NCBI GenBank assembly: GCA_015487895.1
Contig: WFOW01000040.1
Location: 1 to 11,487 of the forward strand
Direction of reading: 5' to 3'
Length of the DNA: 11,487 nt
Source: Gammaproteobacteria bacterium
Lineage (GTDB): Bacteria; Pseudomonadota; Gammaproteobacteria; S144-34
How positions within the stretch are numbered: the first letter of the stretch is position 1; the number at the start of each line of letters is the position of its first letter. Shown here one piece after another: positions 1-7,545 of this stretch. Below the pieces are notes generated by a model. The model was not told the DNA's origin. It saw nothing but the letters and a program-made list of their open reading frames with translations, and searched no databases. A program made the translations under genes and the position numbers.

Positions 1-704
1 CCCGCGATCACGGCACCCACGCGGCCGTCCACGACCAGGGTCTCGCCGTCGCGCAGCAGCGCCAGCGCCCCGCGCGCGCCCATCACGCACGGCAGCCCCA
101 GGCTGCGGGCGAGGATGGCTCCGTGCGAGAGCGGCCCGCCGCCCTCGGCCACGAGCGCGGCCGCATCGCGTCCGGCCAGCAGGGCCACCGTGGCGGGATC
201 GAGGTCCGCGCAGATCACCACCGCGCCCGCCGGCGCCTCGGGGCCGTTGCCGTCGGCGCGCGTCTCCCCGGCGAGCAGACGCTGCACCCGCGCCACCACC
301 TGGTCGATGTCCACGCGCCGCGCACGCAGGTAGGGGTCGTCCACCGCCTCGAAGGCCGCGGCGAGCGCTCGGCGCTCGAGCTCGAGCGCCCACTCCGCCG
401 CCCAGCGCTCGCGCCGGATGCGCTCGAGCGGCGCGCGCGCCAGCGCCGGGTCGGCCAGCATGAGCCGGTGCGTCTCGAGGAAGGCGCCCACCTCGCCGGG
501 GAGCGAGCCCGGCAGGCGCCGCCGCAGGGCCTCGATCTCGGCGGCGGCCGCGCGCAGGGCGGCACGCAGGCGCGCCACCTCGCGCGGCACGGCCTCGGGC
601 GGCACGCGCCGCTCGCGCGGGACGGGCGCCGGACGGTCGAGCCGCCAGGCGGGGCCGATGGCGAGCCCCGGGGAGGCGGCGCTGCCGTGCAGGGCCAGGA
701 CCAT
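1..704 (-). CDS. ptsP: Enzyme I (PEP-protein phosphotransferase), N-terminal part, cut by window edge
   Basis: Enzyme I takes phosphate from phosphoenolpyruvate and passes it to HPr in the cytoplasm, starting the PTS phosphorelay. About 234 codons are visible from an ATG at 704; the gene continues past position 1. The protein begins directly with the PEP-utilizer N-terminal domain (HGSAASPGLAIGPAW near residues 6-20). It then has a helical HPr-binding region and the phospho-histidine motif GGGPLSHGAILARSLGLP, with the active-site histidine at about residue 194. Unlike E. coli PtsP (EI-Ntr) there is no N-terminal GAF domain, so in architecture it is closer to PtsI; the gene symbol is a convention. 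A GGAG Shine-Dalgarno sequence lies 7 nt before the ATG, and the gap from the HPr stop is 36 nt. It is the most distal gene seen in the rpoN-PTS operon. Family and frame are secure; the C-terminal PEP-binding barrel is outside the window. Confidence 0.93.
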   Translation of the reverse strand, partial: MVLALHGSAASPGLAIGPAWRLDRPAPVPRERRVPPEAVPREVARLRAALRAAAAEIEALRRRLPGSLPGEVGAFLETHRLMLADPALARAPLERIRRERWAAEWALELERRALAAAFEAVDDPYLRARRVDIDQVVARVQRLLAGETRADGNGPEAPAGAVVICADLDPATVALLAGRDAAALVAEGGGPLSHGAILARSLGLPCVMGARGALALLRDGETLVVDGRVGAVIA

Positions 705-740
705 GCAAGCGCTCCGGCGGGCGCGGCGCGCCCCCTAGGC

Positions 741-1007
741 CTATTCCTCGCCGAAGCCGTCGGCGACCAGGGCCGCGAGGCGCTCGACGGCCTCCCCCTC
801 GTCGGGGCCGCGGCAGACGATGCGCAGCCGTGTGCCGCGCGCCGCGGCCAGCATCATCACCCCCATGATGCTCTTGGCGTTGACCTCGCGCCCGTCGCGC
901 ACCAGCCGGACCTCGCACTCGAACTCCGAGGCCAGCGCCACGAGGCGCGCCGCGGCCCGCGCGTGCAGGCCCAGGCGGTTGACGACCGTGACCTCCCGCT
1001 CCACCAT
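741..1007 (-). CDS. ptsH: HPr-family phosphocarrier protein
   Basis: This is a small cytoplasmic phosphocarrier of 88 aa, the normal HPr length. It accepts phosphate from enzyme I and hands it to EIIA proteins. The active-site motif RLGLHARAA places the phosphorylated histidine at residue 15. NAKSIMGVM places the regulatory serine at residue 46, the site used by HPr kinase/phosphorylase, whose gene is two genes upstream in the same operon. The ATG at 1007 was chosen because it gives the family-standard N-terminus (MVEREVTVVNRLGLHARAA); an upstream in-frame start at 1043 would add 12 unrelated residues and overlap the EIIA-Man gene. The EIIA-Man stop is 8 nt upstream. The Shine-Dalgarno is weak, so coupling to the upstream gene is likely. 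The protein could equally be called PtsO/NPr, since its context is the nitrogen-type PTS. Confidence 0.95.
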   Translation of the reverse strand: MVEREVTVVNRLGLHARAAARLVALASEFECEVRLVRDGREVNAKSIMGVMMLAAARGTRLRIVCRGPDEGEAVERLAALVADGFGEE

Positions 1008-1015
1008 CGCCGCGC

Positions 1016-1420
1016 TCAGCCAGCCCCTGCCGGCGGCTCGCACAGCAGCACCCCGTCGCGGCCGCCGCTGAGCGCCTTCTGGGCGAGCTCCTCGAGCGGC
1101 AGGCGCGGGTAGTTGAGCACGCGCACCAGCATGGGCAGGTTGACACCCGCCACCACGCGCACCGCGCGCGCGGCGGCGAGGCGGGCGGCGACGTTGCTCG
1201 GCGTGGCGCCGTAGAGGTCGGTCAGCACCAGCACCCCGTCGCCGCGGTCGAGGGCGGCGCGCAGGCGCTCGGCCTCGGCGTCGAGCGCCTCGGGGTCGGC
1301 CGCCTCGCCCACCTCCAGGGTGGCGATCTCGAGCGGCCGGCGGCCGAGCATGCGGTCGGCCGTCGCCACCAGGGCGGTGGCGACGCCTGCGTGGGTGACG
1401 AGCAGCAGCCCCACCGTCAC
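1016..1420 (-). CDS. PTS EIIA-Man family protein (mannose-type IIA domain)
   Basis: A 134-aa single-domain EIIA of the mannose/fructose/sorbose family. It receives phosphate from HPr on a histidine. The N-terminus VTVGLLLVTHAGVA puts the active-site histidine at residue 10, and the conserved LTDLYGATPSN segment follows at residues 66-76. The start is GTG at 1420, whose GTGA overlaps the rapZ stop by 4 nt; a GGGAG Shine-Dalgarno lies 8 nt upstream. In E. coli ManX the IIA domain is fused to IIB and works with membrane components. Here the IIA stands alone, with no IIB, IIC or IID in view, so a regulatory rather than a transport role is inferred. Such free EIIA-Man proteins are usual next to hprK and rapZ in non-enteric proteobacteria. 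The target protein cannot be told from sequence. Confidence 0.93.
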   Translation of the reverse strand: MTVGLLLVTHAGVATALVATADRMLGRRPLEIATLEVGEAADPEALDAEAERLRAALDRGDGVLVLTDLYGATPSNVAARLAAARAVRVVAGVNLPMLVRVLNYPRLPLEELAQKALSGGRDGVLLCEPPAGAG

Positions 1421-2277
1421 GGCGGCAGCTCCCGGTGGCGGACCCGCACCTCGTGGCCCGCGGCGCGCAGGGCGGGGGCGAGGCGCTCGGCCATGTAGAC
1501 GGAGCGGTGCTGGCCGCCGGTGCAGCCGAGCGCGACGGTCAGCACCGGGCGGCCGTCGGCCTGGAAGCGTGGCAGCCACTGCCGCAGGAAGCCCTCGATG
1601 GCGGCGGCGAGCTCGCCCACCAGCGGCTGGCGCTCGAGGAAGCGTGCCACCGGCTCGTCGCGTCCGCTCAGCGGCCGCAGCGCCGGCTCCCAGTGCGGGT
1701 TGGGCAGGCAGCGCAGGTCGAAGACGAGGTCGGCGTCGGCCGGCACCCCGTGCTTGTAGCCGAAGGACTGCAGCACCACGAGCAGGCGCGCCGGGCGGGC
1801 GACGACGCGCTCGCGCACGCGGTCGCGCAGCTCGTGGATATGGGTGCGCGAGGTGTCGATGAGCACGTCGGCGATGGCGGCGATGGGCTCGAGCAGGGCG
1901 CGCTCGCGCGCCAGCGCCTCCGGGAGCGAGGCGCCGTCGCGCGCCAGCGGGTGGGCGCGGCGCGTCTCCGAGAAGCGCTTGATGAGGACCGGCTCCTCGG
2001 CCTGCAGGAAGACCACCGTCACCTCGAGGCCGCGCTCGCGCAGGCGCGCGACGCGCTCGGGCACGCGCGCCAGGTCCGCGGCGCGCGCGCGCGCGTCCAC
2101 CGCCACGGCCGCGCCCTCGCCCCAGGCGGCCTCGCCGCCGGCGAGCAGCTCTTCGGCGAAGGGCTCGAGCAGCGCCAGCGGCAGGTTGTCGACGCAGTAG
2201 TAGCCGACGTCCTCGAGCGTGTGGAGGGCGACGCTCTTGCCCGCGCCCGAGAGGCCGCTCACCACGACCAGCCTCAT
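1417..2277 (-). CDS. rapZ: RapZ, RNase adapter / nucleotide-binding protein
   Basis: This 286-aa protein has the full family length (E. coli RapZ is 284 aa). In E. coli RapZ binds the sRNA GlmZ and guides RNase E to it, controlling glucosamine-6-phosphate synthase and so precursor supply for peptidoglycan and LPS. The N-terminal P-loop GLSGAGKS is at residues 8-15, followed by DVGYYCVDNLP. The C-terminal RNA- and metabolite-binding domain is marked by LQSFGYKHGVP and by GCTGGQHRSVY near residues 253-263. The start ATG at 2277 overlaps the hprK stop (ATGA) and has a GGAAGG element just upstream. No glmZ-like gene is in this window, so whether the E. coli function holds in this organism is not shown. 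The reading frame stays open far upstream of this ATG, but that stretch is a shadow of hprK and ptsN. Confidence 0.97.
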   Translation of the reverse strand: MRLVVVSGLSGAGKSVALHTLEDVGYYCVDNLPLALLEPFAEELLAGGEAAWGEGAAVAVDARARAADLARVPERVARLRERGLEVTVVFLQAEEPVLIKRFSETRRAHPLARDGASLPEALARERALLEPIAAIADVLIDTSRTHIHELRDRVRERVVARPARLLVVLQSFGYKHGVPADADLVFDLRCLPNPHWEPALRPLSGRDEPVARFLERQPLVGELAAAIEGFLRQWLPRFQADGRPVLTVALGCTGGQHRSVYMAERLAPALRAAGHEVRVRHRELPP

Positions 2278-3236
2278 GCGCCTTCCCCGCCCCGCGCCTG
2301 CTCCTCGATGGCGCGGCGCTGGCGTGCGGCGAAGGCCTTGGCCGCGTCGTAGCCCTCGCTGCGCAGGATCTGGTCCTGCACCGCCGCCTCGACCAGCACG
2401 GCGATGTTGCGTCCGGGCGCCACCGGGATGGTGATCTCGGGCACCTGCACCCCGAGGATGCGGCGCGTGCGGCGGCTGCTCTCGAGACGGTCGGCGCCCT
2501 GCACGCGCGGGTCGTCGAGGGCGGCCAGGCGCACGATGAGGCGCAGGTACTTGGTGCGCTTGATGGCGCGGTCGCCGTACATGGCGCGGATGTTGAGCAC
2601 CCCGAGGCCGCGCACCTCGAGGAAGTCGCGCAGCACCTCGGGGCAGGTGCCGCTCAGCACGTCGGGGGCGACGCGCGCGAACTCCGGGGCGTCGTCGGCG
2701 ATCAGGCGGTGGCCGCGCGTGATGAGCTCGAGCGCGAGCTCGCTCTTGCCCACCGCCGCCTCCCCCGTGATGAGCACGCCGATGCCCATCACCTCCATGA
2801 AGACCCCGTGCAGCGTCACCTTCTTCGAAAGCAGGTGGGAGAGGTAGTAGCGCAGGTTGCCGACGAGCTGCTGCGCGGCGAGCCTCGAGCCGAGCAGGGG
2901 CGTCCCGTGGCGCTCGGCGGCCTCCACCAGGTCCTCCGGCGGGTGCTCGCCCTCGGCGAGGATGACCATGGCGGCGGCCTCGCCGAAGAGCCTGCCGACG
3001 GCGTCGGCGCGCGCCTCGCGGCCGAGGCTCGCCAGATAGCGCAGCTCGCGCGTGCCGAGGATCTGGATGCGGCTGGGGCTGATGAAGTTGAGCGGCCCGA
3101 CGAGGAGGGCGGCCGACTCGAGGTCGCCCTCGACACCGATGGGGCGCCTTTCGCCGGCGCGGCCGGCGAGCCACCGCAGGCCGAGCCGGCGGCGCAGGGC
3201 CGTGTAGAGGCCGCCGGCGGTGAGCGGTGCGGTCAT
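2274..3236 (-). CDS. hprK: HPr kinase/phosphorylase
   Basis: A 320-aa bifunctional enzyme that phosphorylates HPr on Ser46 with ATP and also removes that phosphate. The N-terminal domain (about residues 1-130) is followed by the catalytic domain. That domain has the conserved LHGVFMEV histidine segment at 142-149, the Walker A loop GEAAVGKS at 158-165, a DDAPEF acidic segment at 181-186 and the HprK signature GLGVLNIRAMYG at 210-221. The substrate HPr, with an intact SIMGVM site, is encoded three genes downstream. The start ATG at 3236 overlaps the ptsN stop (ATGA). It has no clear Shine-Dalgarno, so translation probably depends on coupling. In Firmicutes this enzyme drives catabolite repression with CcpA; in proteobacteria with this gene order it is thought to modulate a regulatory PTS. 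Enterobacteria lack it. Confidence 0.97.
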   Translation of the reverse strand: MTAPLTAGGLYTALRRRLGLRWLAGRAGERRPIGVEGDLESAALLVGPLNFISPSRIQILGTRELRYLASLGREARADAVGRLFGEAAAMVILAEGEHPPEDLVEAAERHGTPLLGSRLAAQQLVGNLRYYLSHLLSKKVTLHGVFMEVMGIGVLITGEAAVGKSELALELITRGHRLIADDAPEFARVAPDVLSGTCPEVLRDFLEVRGLGVLNIRAMYGDRAIKRTKYLRLIVRLAALDDPRVQGADRLESSRRTRRILGVQVPEITIPVAPGRNIAVLVEAAVQDQILRSEGYDAAKAFAARQRRAIEEQARGGEGA

Positions 3237-3745
3237 GGGCCGGAGGCGCGCTCGCCCTTCCAGCGCGTGAGCAGCTCCAGGGCGTGCTCGCTGGTGCAGG
3301 ATGCGCGCAGCTCGCGGCACAGCTCGGGGTCGCTGAACATGCGCGCCAGCTCGGCGAGCAGCGCCAGGTGCTCGTTGGTGTAGTGCTCGGGCACCAGCAG
3401 CGCGAAGAGCAGGTCCACCGGACGCTCGTCGGCAGCGTCGAAGTCGATGCCCTCGTCGAGCTTGACGAAGGCGCCGACGGCGCGCCGGGCACCGCGCACG
3501 CGCGCGTGCGGGATGGCCACGCCGTGGCCCAGGCCCGTGCTGCCGAGGCGCTCGCGCCCGATCAGGCTCTCGAAGACGGCGCTCTGCGACAGCGCCGGGT
3601 CGGCCGAGGCGAGCAGGTCGGCCAGCAGCTCGAGCGCGCGCTTCTTGCTGGAGGCATGCAGGTTGCAGGCGATGCGCTCGGGCGCCAGCAGGCCGGCAAG
3701 GGGCGATCCGCCTTCCTGGGGCTCGGGCTCAGGCGCGCCGCTCAT
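3233..3745 (-). CDS. ptsN: PTS IIA-like nitrogen-regulatory protein PtsN (EIIA-Ntr)
   Basis: A 170-aa EIIA of the fructose/nitrogen type and terminal phosphate acceptor of the nitrogen PTS. In enterobacteria its unphosphorylated form regulates potassium transport and other targets. The motif STGLGHGVAIPHAR contains the phosphorylated histidine at residue 80. The C-terminal EIIA fold shows FVKLDEGIDFDAADERPVDL and LLVPEHYTNEHL. The first 20 residues are a Pro/Gly/Glu-rich extension ahead of the domain, which begins near LAPERIACNLH. The ATG at 3745 has an AAGG element about 8 nt upstream and overlaps the end of hpf by 17 nt. The stop overlaps the hprK start. Position directly after hpf matches the E. 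coli order rpoN-hpf-ptsN. Confidence 0.96.
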   Translation of the reverse strand: MSGAPEPEPQEGGSPLAGLLAPERIACNLHASSKKRALELLADLLASADPALSQSAVFESLIGRERLGSTGLGHGVAIPHARVRGARRAVGAFVKLDEGIDFDAADERPVDLLFALLVPEHYTNEHLALLAELARMFSDPELCRELRASCTSEHALELLTRWKGERASGP

Positions 3746-4022
3746 GGAGCTTGCCCTTGAGCTTGGAGAGCTGGCGGTCGAGCCGGTCGACCATGCCGTC
3801 GATGGCCGCGTACATGTCCTCCTCGACGGCGTCTGCGTGGACGTCGTGGCCCGCCGTGTGCAGCGTCGCCTCCGCCTTGTGGCGCAGCTTCTCGACGCTG
3901 AGGACGACGTGCACGTGCCCCTGCGGCGCGTGGTGGCGGTCGATGCGCGCGAGCTTCTCGTGCACGTACTCGCGCAGGGCGGGCGTGATGTCGACGTGAT
4001 GTCCCGTGAGCTCTATCTGCAT
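3729..4022 (-). CDS. hpf: Short ribosome hibernation promoting factor
   Basis: A 97-aa S30EA-family protein of the short HPF type (E. coli HPF is 95 aa; long HPFs are nearly twice this). It binds the 30S decoding region in stationary phase and helps form inactive 100S ribosome dimers. The sequence MQIELTGHHVDITPALREYV is the standard N-terminus. Conserved HVHVVLSVEK and a late helical segment (EEDMYAAIDGMVDRLDRQL) follow, with a basic tail. There is no C-terminal dimerisation domain. The Shine-Dalgarno GAGGAG overlaps the rpoN stop codon, and the gap between the genes is 12 nt. The 3' end overlaps ptsN by 17 nt. Dependence on upstream rpoN transcription is inferred from this packing. Confidence 0.96.
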   Translation of the reverse strand: MQIELTGHHVDITPALREYVHEKLARIDRHHAPQGHVHVVLSVEKLRHKAEATLHTAGHDVHADAVEEDMYAAIDGMVDRLDRQLSKLKGKLHERRA

Positions 4023-4034
4023 GGGGTCGGCTCC

Positions 4035-5540
4035 TCAGACCAGGCGTCTGCGTTCGTTCGAGGGCGGGATGGCCATGGCCTCGCGGTACTTGGCGACGGT
4101 GCGCCGTGCGACGTTGATGCCTTCGCGCTCGTGCAGGATCTGGGCGATCTTGCTGTCGCTCAGCGGCCGGCGCGGGTCTTCCGAGGCGATCAGCCTGCGG
4201 ATCATGGCGCGGATGGCCGTGGCCGAGCACTCGCCGCCGTCGGTGGTCCCCACGTGGCTCGAGAAGAAGTACTTGAACTCGTAGATGCCGCGGGGGGTGT
4301 GCATGTACTTCTGGGTCGTCACCCGAGAGATGGTCGACTCGTGCATCCCGACCGCCTCGGCCACGTCGCGCAGCACCATGGGCTTCATCGCCTCCTCGCC
4401 GTATTCCAGGAAGGCGCGCTGGCGCTCGACGATGCAGGTGGCGACCTTGAGCAGGGTCTCGTTGCGGCTCTGCAGGCTCTTGAGGAACCAGCGCGCCTCC
4501 TGCAGGTGCGAGCGCAGGTAGGCGTTGTCCTCGCTCGAGTCGGCGCGCCGCACGAGGGCGGCATATTGCGGGTTGATCCGAAGCCGCGGCAGCGCCTCGG
4601 GGTTGAGCTCCACGCGCCAGACGCCGCGCTGCTTGCGCACGAAGACGTCGGGGACGACGTACTCGGGCTCGGGGCCCGGCAGGGCCGACCCGGGGCGCGG
4701 GTTGAGGCTGCGGATCAGGCTCACCACCTCCCGCAGCGCCTCCTCGTCGAGGCGCAGGCGGCGGCGGATCTGCGTGTAGTCGTGGGCGGCGAGGAGCTCG
4801 AGGTGCTCGCCCACCAGCCGCATGGCCTCCTCGCGCCAGGGCGTGCCCTCCGGGAGCTGGGCGAGCTGCACCAGCAGGCATTCGCGCAGGTCGCGCGCGC
4901 CCACCCCCACCGGGTCGAAGCGCTGGATGCGGTGCAGCACGGCCTCGACCTCGGCGAGCTCGACCTGGAGTTCGGGGGCGAGCCCCTGGTGGATCTCCTC
5001 CAGCGGCACGCTCAGGTAGCCGTCGTCGTCGATGGCGTCGATGATGGCCAGCGCGATGGCGGCGTCGGTCTCGCTGAAGGGGGTGAGGTTGAGCTGCCAG
5101 AGCAGGTGCTCGCGCAGGCTCTCGGTGGCGGCCCCGCGCGGCTCCAGGCCCTCGCGCTCCTCGCTCTCGCCGCCGGCGGCCGGCAGCCAGGCGTTGTCGT
5201 AGACGTCCTCCCAGGCGCTGTCGACCGGGAGCTCCTCGGGAATGGCCTCCTCCTGGGCACCGGCTTGCGGCAGCTCGGCCAGCGCCTCGGCGGCGGGCTC
5301 CTCGGCGACGGCCTCCGCGGCCGGTTCGGCGGCCGGCTCGGCGGCCGCCTCGGCGTCGGCGGCTTCCGCGGCCTCGTCCTCGCCGTCCTCCAGGGCCTCG
5401 AGCATGGGGTTGGACTCGAGCGCCTGCTGGATCTCGAGCTGCAGCTCGACAGTGGACAGCTGCAGCAGGCGGATGGCCTGCTGGAGCTGGGGCGTCATGG
5501 TGAGCTGCTGCCCCAGCCGCAGCTGCAAGGACTGCTTCAT
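4035..5540 (-). CDS. rpoN: RNA polymerase sigma-54 factor
   Basis: A 501-aa sigma-54 that directs polymerase to -24/-12 promoters and needs AAA+ activators (E. coli 477 aa). Region I is the Gln/Leu-rich segment at residues 1-50 ([20 protein letters not shown]). Region II, about 47-135, is acidic and unusually rich in Ala, Glu and Pro. The core-binding region follows from about 136. The helix-turn-helix lies near 389-412 ([19 protein letters not shown]). The RpoN box [10 protein letters not shown] is at 478-487, complete. The ATG at 5540 gives the canonical N-terminus; an in-frame GTG at 5570 would add ten residues and has no better ribosome site. The 199-nt space upstream, unlike the tight packing elsewhere, suggests its own promoter. 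PTS-Ntr genes downstream of rpoN are a widely conserved linkage. Confidence 0.98.
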   Translation of the reverse strand: MKQSLQLRLGQQLTMTPQLQQAIRLLQLSTVELQLEIQQALESNPMLEALEDGEDEAAEAADAEAAAEPAAEPAAEAVAEEPAAEALAELPQAGAQEEAIPEELPVDSAWEDVYDNAWLPAAGGESEEREGLEPRGAATESLREHLLWQLNLTPFSETDAAIALAIIDAIDDDGYLSVPLEEIHQGLAPELQVELAEVEAVLHRIQRFDPVGVGARDLRECLLVQLAQLPEGTPWREEAMRLVGEHLELLAAHDYTQIRRRLRLDEEALREVVSLIRSLNPRPGSALPGPEPEYVVPDVFVRKQRGVWRVELNPEALPRLRINPQYAALVRRADSSEDNAYLRSHLQEARWFLKSLQSRNETLLKVATCIVERQRAFLEYGEEAMKPMVLRDVAEAVGMHESTISRVTTQKYMHTPRGIYEFKYFFSSHVGTTDGGECSATAIRAMIRRLIASEDPRRPLSDSKIAQILHEREGINVARRTVAKYREAMAIPPSNERRRLV

Positions 5541-5630
5541 GGCCGCCACGTGCGGATCCCGGTCGGGCACGGCGGGCGCGGGACGGCCCGCGCCGGCATG
5601 GTGCTTCCCTCGGACGGGCGCGCACCGGGC

Positions 5631-5653
5631 CCCGGCGCCCGCAGGGCGCCGGG
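5631..5653. other. Strong GC hairpin between lptB and rpoN
   Basis: A perfect inverted repeat: CCCGGCGCCC, loop GCA, GGGCGCCGGG, giving a 10-bp stem with a 3-nt loop. It lies 91 nt upstream of the rpoN ATG and 87 nt downstream of the lptB stop. No T-run follows on either strand, so it is not a standard intrinsic terminator. In the transcript it could act as a processing or stability element after lptB, or as part of the rpoN 5' leader. In DNA this GC-rich a chance origin is possible, but the stem is perfect. Confidence 0.5.
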
Positions 5654-5684
5654 CGCACGCCGCCGCGCGCGTCCCCCGCGACCG

Positions 5685-5690
5685 ATTCTA
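5685..5690 (-). promoter_or_regulatory. Possible -10 element of an rpoN promoter
   Basis: On the minus strand this reads TAGAAT, five of six matches to the sigma-70 -10 consensus. It sits in one of the few AT-containing patches between lptB and rpoN. The best -35-like hexamer is poor (CTGCCT, 18 nt upstream). Initiation here would give a leader of roughly 140 nt that includes the hairpin at 5631-5653. This is a weak call based on position and one hexamer. Confidence 0.3.
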
Positions 5691-5739
5691 CTGCATTTCC
5701 CGGAGGCCAGGCAGGGAAGCGCGTCGCGCCCGGAGCCCC

Positions 5740-6476
<737 letters not shown>

Positions 6477-6480
<4 letters not shown>

Positions 6481-6998
6481 CGCGTCTCCCCGTCCTTGCC
6501 GCGCTGCGGCTCGATGGTCACGCGCACGCGGCCGCCGCCATGGGCCTGCGGCTCGGCGCGCACCACCTCGCGTGCGAGGTCGTAGGCGATGTGCTCGCTG
6601 CGGAAGACGTTGGGGCCCTGGCGCAGGACGGCGGCGCCCGTCAGCACCAGCGCCTCGCGCTGCGGCAGGTACTCGATGTGGCGCGCCTCGCACTCGACGG
6701 GGCGGCTGCCGGGCGAGGCCGGAGCGCGGCGGCAGGTGGCGGGATCGCCCGTGACCACCGCGCGCGTCAGCCGCCCTTCGGCGTCGATATGCACCGTGAG
6801 GCGCTCTCCGCGCGCTTCCAGCCCGCCCTGACGGATCCGCACCCTGCCGGTGTACACGGCGAGGCCGCGCCGCTCGTCGAGCTCGGCGCGGTCGGCCTCC
6901 ACCTGCACCGGCCCGCGCGCCGGCGGGGCGGCCGCGGAGACGCCGGCGGCGGCCAGCGCGAGGAGGAGTAGGGCGGCGGCATCAGCGCTGCGGATCAT
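6477..6998 (-). CDS. lptA: LPS transport periplasmic protein LptA
   Basis: A 173-aa periplasmic bridge protein carrying LPS from LptC to LptD. A hydrophobic signal segment spans about residues 8-22, with likely cleavage near VSA-AAP at 22-24. The positively charged n-region is weak (one Arg, offset by an Asp). The OstA/LptA jellyroll fold is recognised by [39 protein letters not shown] and [15 protein letters not shown]. Two cysteines, C89 and C103, flank a Pro/Ser/Gly-rich loop where E. coli LptA, as I remember it, has none; in the periplasm they could form a disulfide. The ATG at 6998 has an AGGAG site 5 nt upstream and overlaps the lptC end by 17 nt. Neighbours lptC and lptB confirm the assignment. 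Confidence 0.94.
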
Positions 6999-7545
6999 GC
7001 CGGCTCCTGACGCGGCTGAGCAGCTCGAGGCGCCCGTGCGCGAGCCAGGCACGCAGCCCCACGGCGTCGGTTTCCATGCGTGGCGCCGTGAGGCGGACGG
7101 GGAGGTCGGTCTCGGCGTAGTCGCGCTCGGGATAGGCGACGAGGCGCTCGGTCTCGATGCGGAGCGGCCGCCCGCCGGCCACCCGCCGGGCGCGCACCCT
7201 GCGCTCGAGCACCAGGCGTCCTTCCCCCTCGGCGAGGGCGGCATCCGCGCGCACCTTCCACACCTCGCCGCTGCGGGTATGGAGCTCCAGGCGGGGGGAC
7301 TCCATGCGGCTGCGGCCGTCCGCCCAGCCCTCGGCGCGTGCCGCCTCGAGGCGGTAGCGCAGCCGCCCGCGCTCGTCGTGGATCCGGGTCCCGAGGCCCT
7401 CGGCGTACCAGTCGCGCGGCGGCGGCGCGTCCGCGGGGCTGGAGCCTCCCGAAGAAGGGGCTCCGGCCTCGCGCAGGGCGAGGGTGGCGAGGACGGCGAG
7501 CGCCCCGAGCAGCGGGACCAGCAGCAGGCCGAGGCGGCGCCTCAC
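6982..7545 (-). CDS. lptC: LPS export system protein LptC
   Basis: A 187-aa bitopic inner-membrane protein, close to the 191 aa of E. coli LptC. It receives LPS from LptB2FG and passes it to LptA. After a short basic start (VRRR) a single membrane helix covers residues 5-23. A Gly/Ser/Pro-rich linker follows (29-43), then the periplasmic beta-jellyroll with WYAEGLGTRIHDERGRLRYRLEAA and LPVRLTAPRMETDAVGLRAW. The overall sequence is diverged, as LptC usually is, so the call rests on topology, length and position between kdsC and lptA. The GTG start at 7545 overlaps the kdsC stop (GTGA), and GAGG lies 8 nt upstream. The last codons overlap the lptA start by 17 nt. Confidence 0.92.
   Translation of the reverse strand: MRRRLGLLLVPLLGALAVLATLALREAGAPSSGGSSPADAPPPRDWYAEGLGTRIHDERGRLRYRLEAARAEGWADGRSRMESPRLELHTRSGEVWKVRADAALAEGEGRLVLERRVRARRVAGGRPLRIETERLVAYPERDYAETDLPVRLTAPRMETDAVGLRAWLAHGRLELLSRVRSRHDPQR

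Noticed and set aside
1008..1043. Upstream start for HPr at 1043
   Set aside because: It would add 12 residues unlike any HPr N-terminus and overlap the end of the EIIA-Man gene; the ATG at 1007 gives the standard protein.
2278..3492. In-frame upstream extension of rapZ by about 400 codons
   Set aside because: This stretch overlaps hprK and part of ptsN in another frame and is Pro/Arg-rich. The ATG at 2277 gives the exact family N-terminus with a P-loop at residues 8-15.
5631..5653. Intrinsic transcription terminator after lptB
   Set aside because: The stem is strong, but no T-tract follows in either direction, so it is listed only as a hairpin.
5691..5716. Sigma-54-like promoter (TGGC ... 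TGC) on the minus strand upstream of rpoN
   Set aside because: The GG and GC dinucleotides are 12 nt apart instead of the strict 10, and the -12 element is poor. Autoregulation by RpoN is not supported.
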